Source of the DNA: Saprospiraceae bacterium
GTDB lineage: Bacteria; Bacteroidota; Bacteroidia; Chitinophagales; Saprospiraceae
NCBI GenBank assembly: GCA_020437045.1
Contig: JAGQWV010000301.1
Span: 1-15,233 of the forward strand
Length of the DNA stretch: 15,233 nucleotides
Direction of reading: 5' to 3'
The notes below the pieces were generated by a model. The model worked only from the letters and a program-made list of their open reading frames with translations. It did no database searches and was not told where the DNA came from. This document shows positions 14,972 to 15,233 of this stretch, in pieces; the first letter of the stretch is position 1, and each line of letters opens with the position of its first letter. Both the position numbers and the translations under genes were made by a program.

Positions 14972-15233
14972 GATGGAGCATTTATCACGCGATTGCCTCG
15001 ACGTTGGCTCACAATATCGATCGCGACAATGATGGCAATGGCTCCAAAGACCGGAATACTAGCTTTATCGGCGTCGAGGAAATTATTTAGAAAGCCATGG
15101 ATATAATATGTGATCAGGGCCAAAGTAGAAAATAGTAAGAAATGTCTGGCAAGACCATCCGGCAGTCGATGGTATGCCCGAAATGCCGTATAGAAAATAC
15201 AGGCAAGCAGGTAAAGAACTGTCAATAAACCTG
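14968..15233 (-). CDS. C-terminal fragment of a polytopic membrane protein, O-antigen ligase/polymerase-like
   Basis: The frame runs off the right edge, so only about 88 C-terminal residues are seen; the TTG at 15225 is unlikely to be the true start because the frame stays open beyond it. Two hydrophobic helices are visible, about VLYLLACIFYTAF and HFLLFSTLALITYYIHGFL, followed by NNFLDADKASIPVFGAIAIIVAIDI. This last segment resembles the end of Bacteroidota O-antigen ligase (Wzy/WaaL-like) proteins, which join or polymerise surface glycans using undecaprenyl-linked donors. A short basic tail (QRRGNR) follows. The stop overlaps the serine hydrolase start (ATGA), suggesting one operon. The assignment rests on remembered family resemblance in a short piece. 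Confidence 0.65.
   Translation of the reverse strand, partial: GLLTVLYLLACIFYTAFRAYHRLPDGLARHFLLFSTLALITYYIHGFLNNFLDADKASIPVFGAIAIIVAIDIVSQRRGNRVINAPS

Overview
The window looks like a chromosomal segment of a Bacteroidota bacterium, plausibly of the Saprospiria/Cytophagia type. That reading rests on gene content and style. A DUF5606 protein, a fused E1 alpha/beta 2-oxoacid dehydrogenase, a bacterial GH3-family protein and a DUF3857/transglutaminase-fold protein are all typical of the phylum. TAnnTTTG promoter -7 elements sit in front of several genes, and strong Shine-Dalgarno sequences are mostly missing. There are no tRNA or rRNA genes, CRISPR arrays, insertion sequences or phage genes. 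No stretch over 300 bases lacks a gene.

Layout. (1) The first ~160 bases are a zig-zag of perfect repeats folded back on the start of a CPBP (CAAX-type) membrane protease gene. This is most simply a contig-end artefact, and it hides the 5' part of that gene. (2) A plus-strand run follows to 3196: CPBP protease, GH3-family adenylating enzyme, an unrecognised 106-residue protein and RecO. The last three are packed with a 4-base overlap and then a zero-base gap, so they are probably co-transcribed and translationally coupled. (3) The fused E1 component (3252-5258) follows on the same strand. (4) A promoter at about 5294 starts a transcript with a 5' stem-loop and a ~160-base leader; it carries the DUF5606 gene and a GT2 glycosyltransferase. 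(5) A minus-strand block holds uppS, then bamA, then a SAM methyltransferase; uppS and bamA each have their own TAnnTTTG element. (6) A plus-strand secreted DUF3857/transglutaminase-fold protein has lost the catalytic cysteine. (7) The right end has a minus-strand DinB-family protein, a membrane-anchored class C beta-lactamase-fold hydrolase, and the C-terminal piece of a membrane protein resembling O-antigen ligases.

How the genes fit together. UppS makes the undecaprenyl carrier for cell-wall and glycan synthesis, and BamA inserts outer-membrane barrels. The GT2 enzyme, the ligase-like fragment and the serine hydrolase also suggest an envelope theme, though this is loose association. RecO (DNA repair) and E1 (2-oxoacid oxidation) are housekeeping genes. 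I see no clear new defence or mobile system. The points most worth a second look are the GH3–small protein–RecO coupling, the structured leader before the DUF5606 gene, the degenerate transglutaminase, and the terminal fold-back.
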